A DNA stretch of 64,000 nucleotides from Rhizoctonia solani (Eukaryota > Basidiomycota > Agaricomycetes > Cantharellales > Ceratobasidiaceae), in contig NC_057373.1 of assembly GCF_016906535.1 (NCBI RefSeq), forward strand, positions 1,488,001-1,552,000, written 5' to 3'. The position numbers and the translations under genes are program-made. The stretch's first letter is position 1. Every line of letters begins with the position of its first letter. The notes beneath the pieces were generated by a model, which was given only the letters and a program-made list of their open reading frames with translations, was not told the DNA's origin and did no database searches. Shown here piece after piece: positions 63,314 through 64,000 of this stretch.

Positions 63314-64000
63314 ATGAAGACTGTCGCTTTTATCACTGGTACCCTCGCTATCACTGGGTTGGTATCAGCAAGAGTTACTGCACCCCTGGAGAAGCGTGCG
63401 CAACCCAAAGGTATCGACGTGTCTGGTTATCAAGGCAATGTTGACTGGGCAGCTCAGAAGAGCGCCGGAATCACGTTCGCGTATATCAAAGCCACTGAGG
63501 GAACTGGTGAGCTTTCATCTCGATTACTCTTGATACACTGAGCTCAAGCGCGATCATATGTACCTTCTCTAGGATATACCAACCCCTACTTCAATCAGCA
63601 ATATAGCGGGTCATATAACGTTGGTATCGTCCGTGGCTCCTATCATTTTGCTCGCCCAGACATCTCTTCTGGAGCCACCCAAGCAAACTATTTCTTGGCC
63701 CATGGGGGTACGAGTCTGGCCCTTGGATTGCTATATAAGCTTATTCATGCCCATTCGCAGGAGGGTGGTCAGCTGATGGAAAGACACTACCAGGCGCTCT
63801 TGATATTGAGTGTAGGCACCACAATTTAGCCTGACAGTACATTCTTACGAGATGCCACCACTAGATAACCCGTATGGCGCGACCTGTTACGGCCTTTCGG
63901 CGGCAAGCATGGTTAGTTGGATTAAAGACTTTAGTAATACCTATCAATCGAAGACGGGTCGTTATCCCACTATTTATACTACCACGGATTGGTGGCAGGT
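63314..64000 (+). CDS. Secreted GH25 lysozyme, Chalaropsis type (3' end beyond the right edge)
   Basis: Muramidase that cleaves peptidoglycan; the fungal Chalaropsis type acts on beta-1,4 MurNAc-GlcNAc bonds. Signal peptide [19 protein letters not shown], a propeptide with Kex2 site LEKR, then [20 protein letters not shown] (first catalytic Asp), [11 protein letters not shown], the intron-separated [33 protein letters not shown], and [20 protein letters not shown] with the catalytic acid pair region DIE. The window ends at TTTDWWQ. Introns are small and in frame. Likely an antibacterial secreted enzyme. Confidence 0.92.

Overview
This is a eukaryotic window from a filamentous fungus, most likely an agaricomycete basidiomycete. 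Genes are dense and carry many short GT-AG introns, mostly about 45 to 65 nt. Both strands are used equally, and the gene set is typical of fungi: TRAPPII subunit Trs65, Tup1, Ctf4/Mcl1, SDHD, Gpi8, SmD1. The GH25 lysozyme, tandem MFS permeases and wall-degrading or secondary-metabolism genes would suit a plant-associated or saprotrophic species. A Rhizoctonia/Ceratobasidium-type genome is my best guess, but the sequence alone does not prove it. There is no prokaryotic operon structure, CRISPR array, rRNA or convincing tRNA.

Layout. 1-6.9 kb: a secreted GH13 alpha-amylase cut by the left edge, an MFSD5-type transporter, an OXR1/TLDc protein and SDHD. 7-16.3 kb: Ctf4/Mcl1 (WDHD1), a small Ser-rich wall-protein-like gene, a small probably acylated protein, an EH-like proline-rich protein and a cysteine-rich CYSTM-like peptide. 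16.5-24.6 kb: Trs65, an AMMECR1-domain protein, a sorbose-reductase-like SDR and a type II membrane methyltransferase. 25-30.4 kb: two tandem paralogous MFS transporters, the second with two frame breaks. 31.7-40.6 kb: Tup1, an HCNGP/SAP30BP protein, Gpi8 and Rpc19 (AC19). 41-50.2 kb: an unknown conserved protein, L-fuconate dehydratase, a broken small gene, Bud13/Cwc26, mitochondrial AsnRS, SmD1 and DNAJC17/Cwf23. 51-64 kb: a P450 convergent with an epoxide hydrolase, then Gfa1, an aquaporin with altered NPA boxes, and a GH25 lysozyme cut by the right edge.

Functional grouping is loose, as usual in fungi. Three spliceosome or snRNP genes (Bud13, SmD1, DNAJC17) lie within 5 kb, two of them in short divergent promoters carrying CACGTG. 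The P450 and epoxide hydrolase could form a small metabolic pair.

I did not find a clearly undescribed system. The observations most worth checking are: single-base frame breaks, often at short homopolymers, in otherwise conserved genes (L-fuconate dehydratase three, second MFS two, SDR one, Trs65 one); an 826-nt Rpc19 intron that is one open frame almost throughout; two unusually long Tup1 introns; a possible 6-nt microexon in SDHD; and two small genes, absent from simple ORF calling, that appear only when exons are joined.
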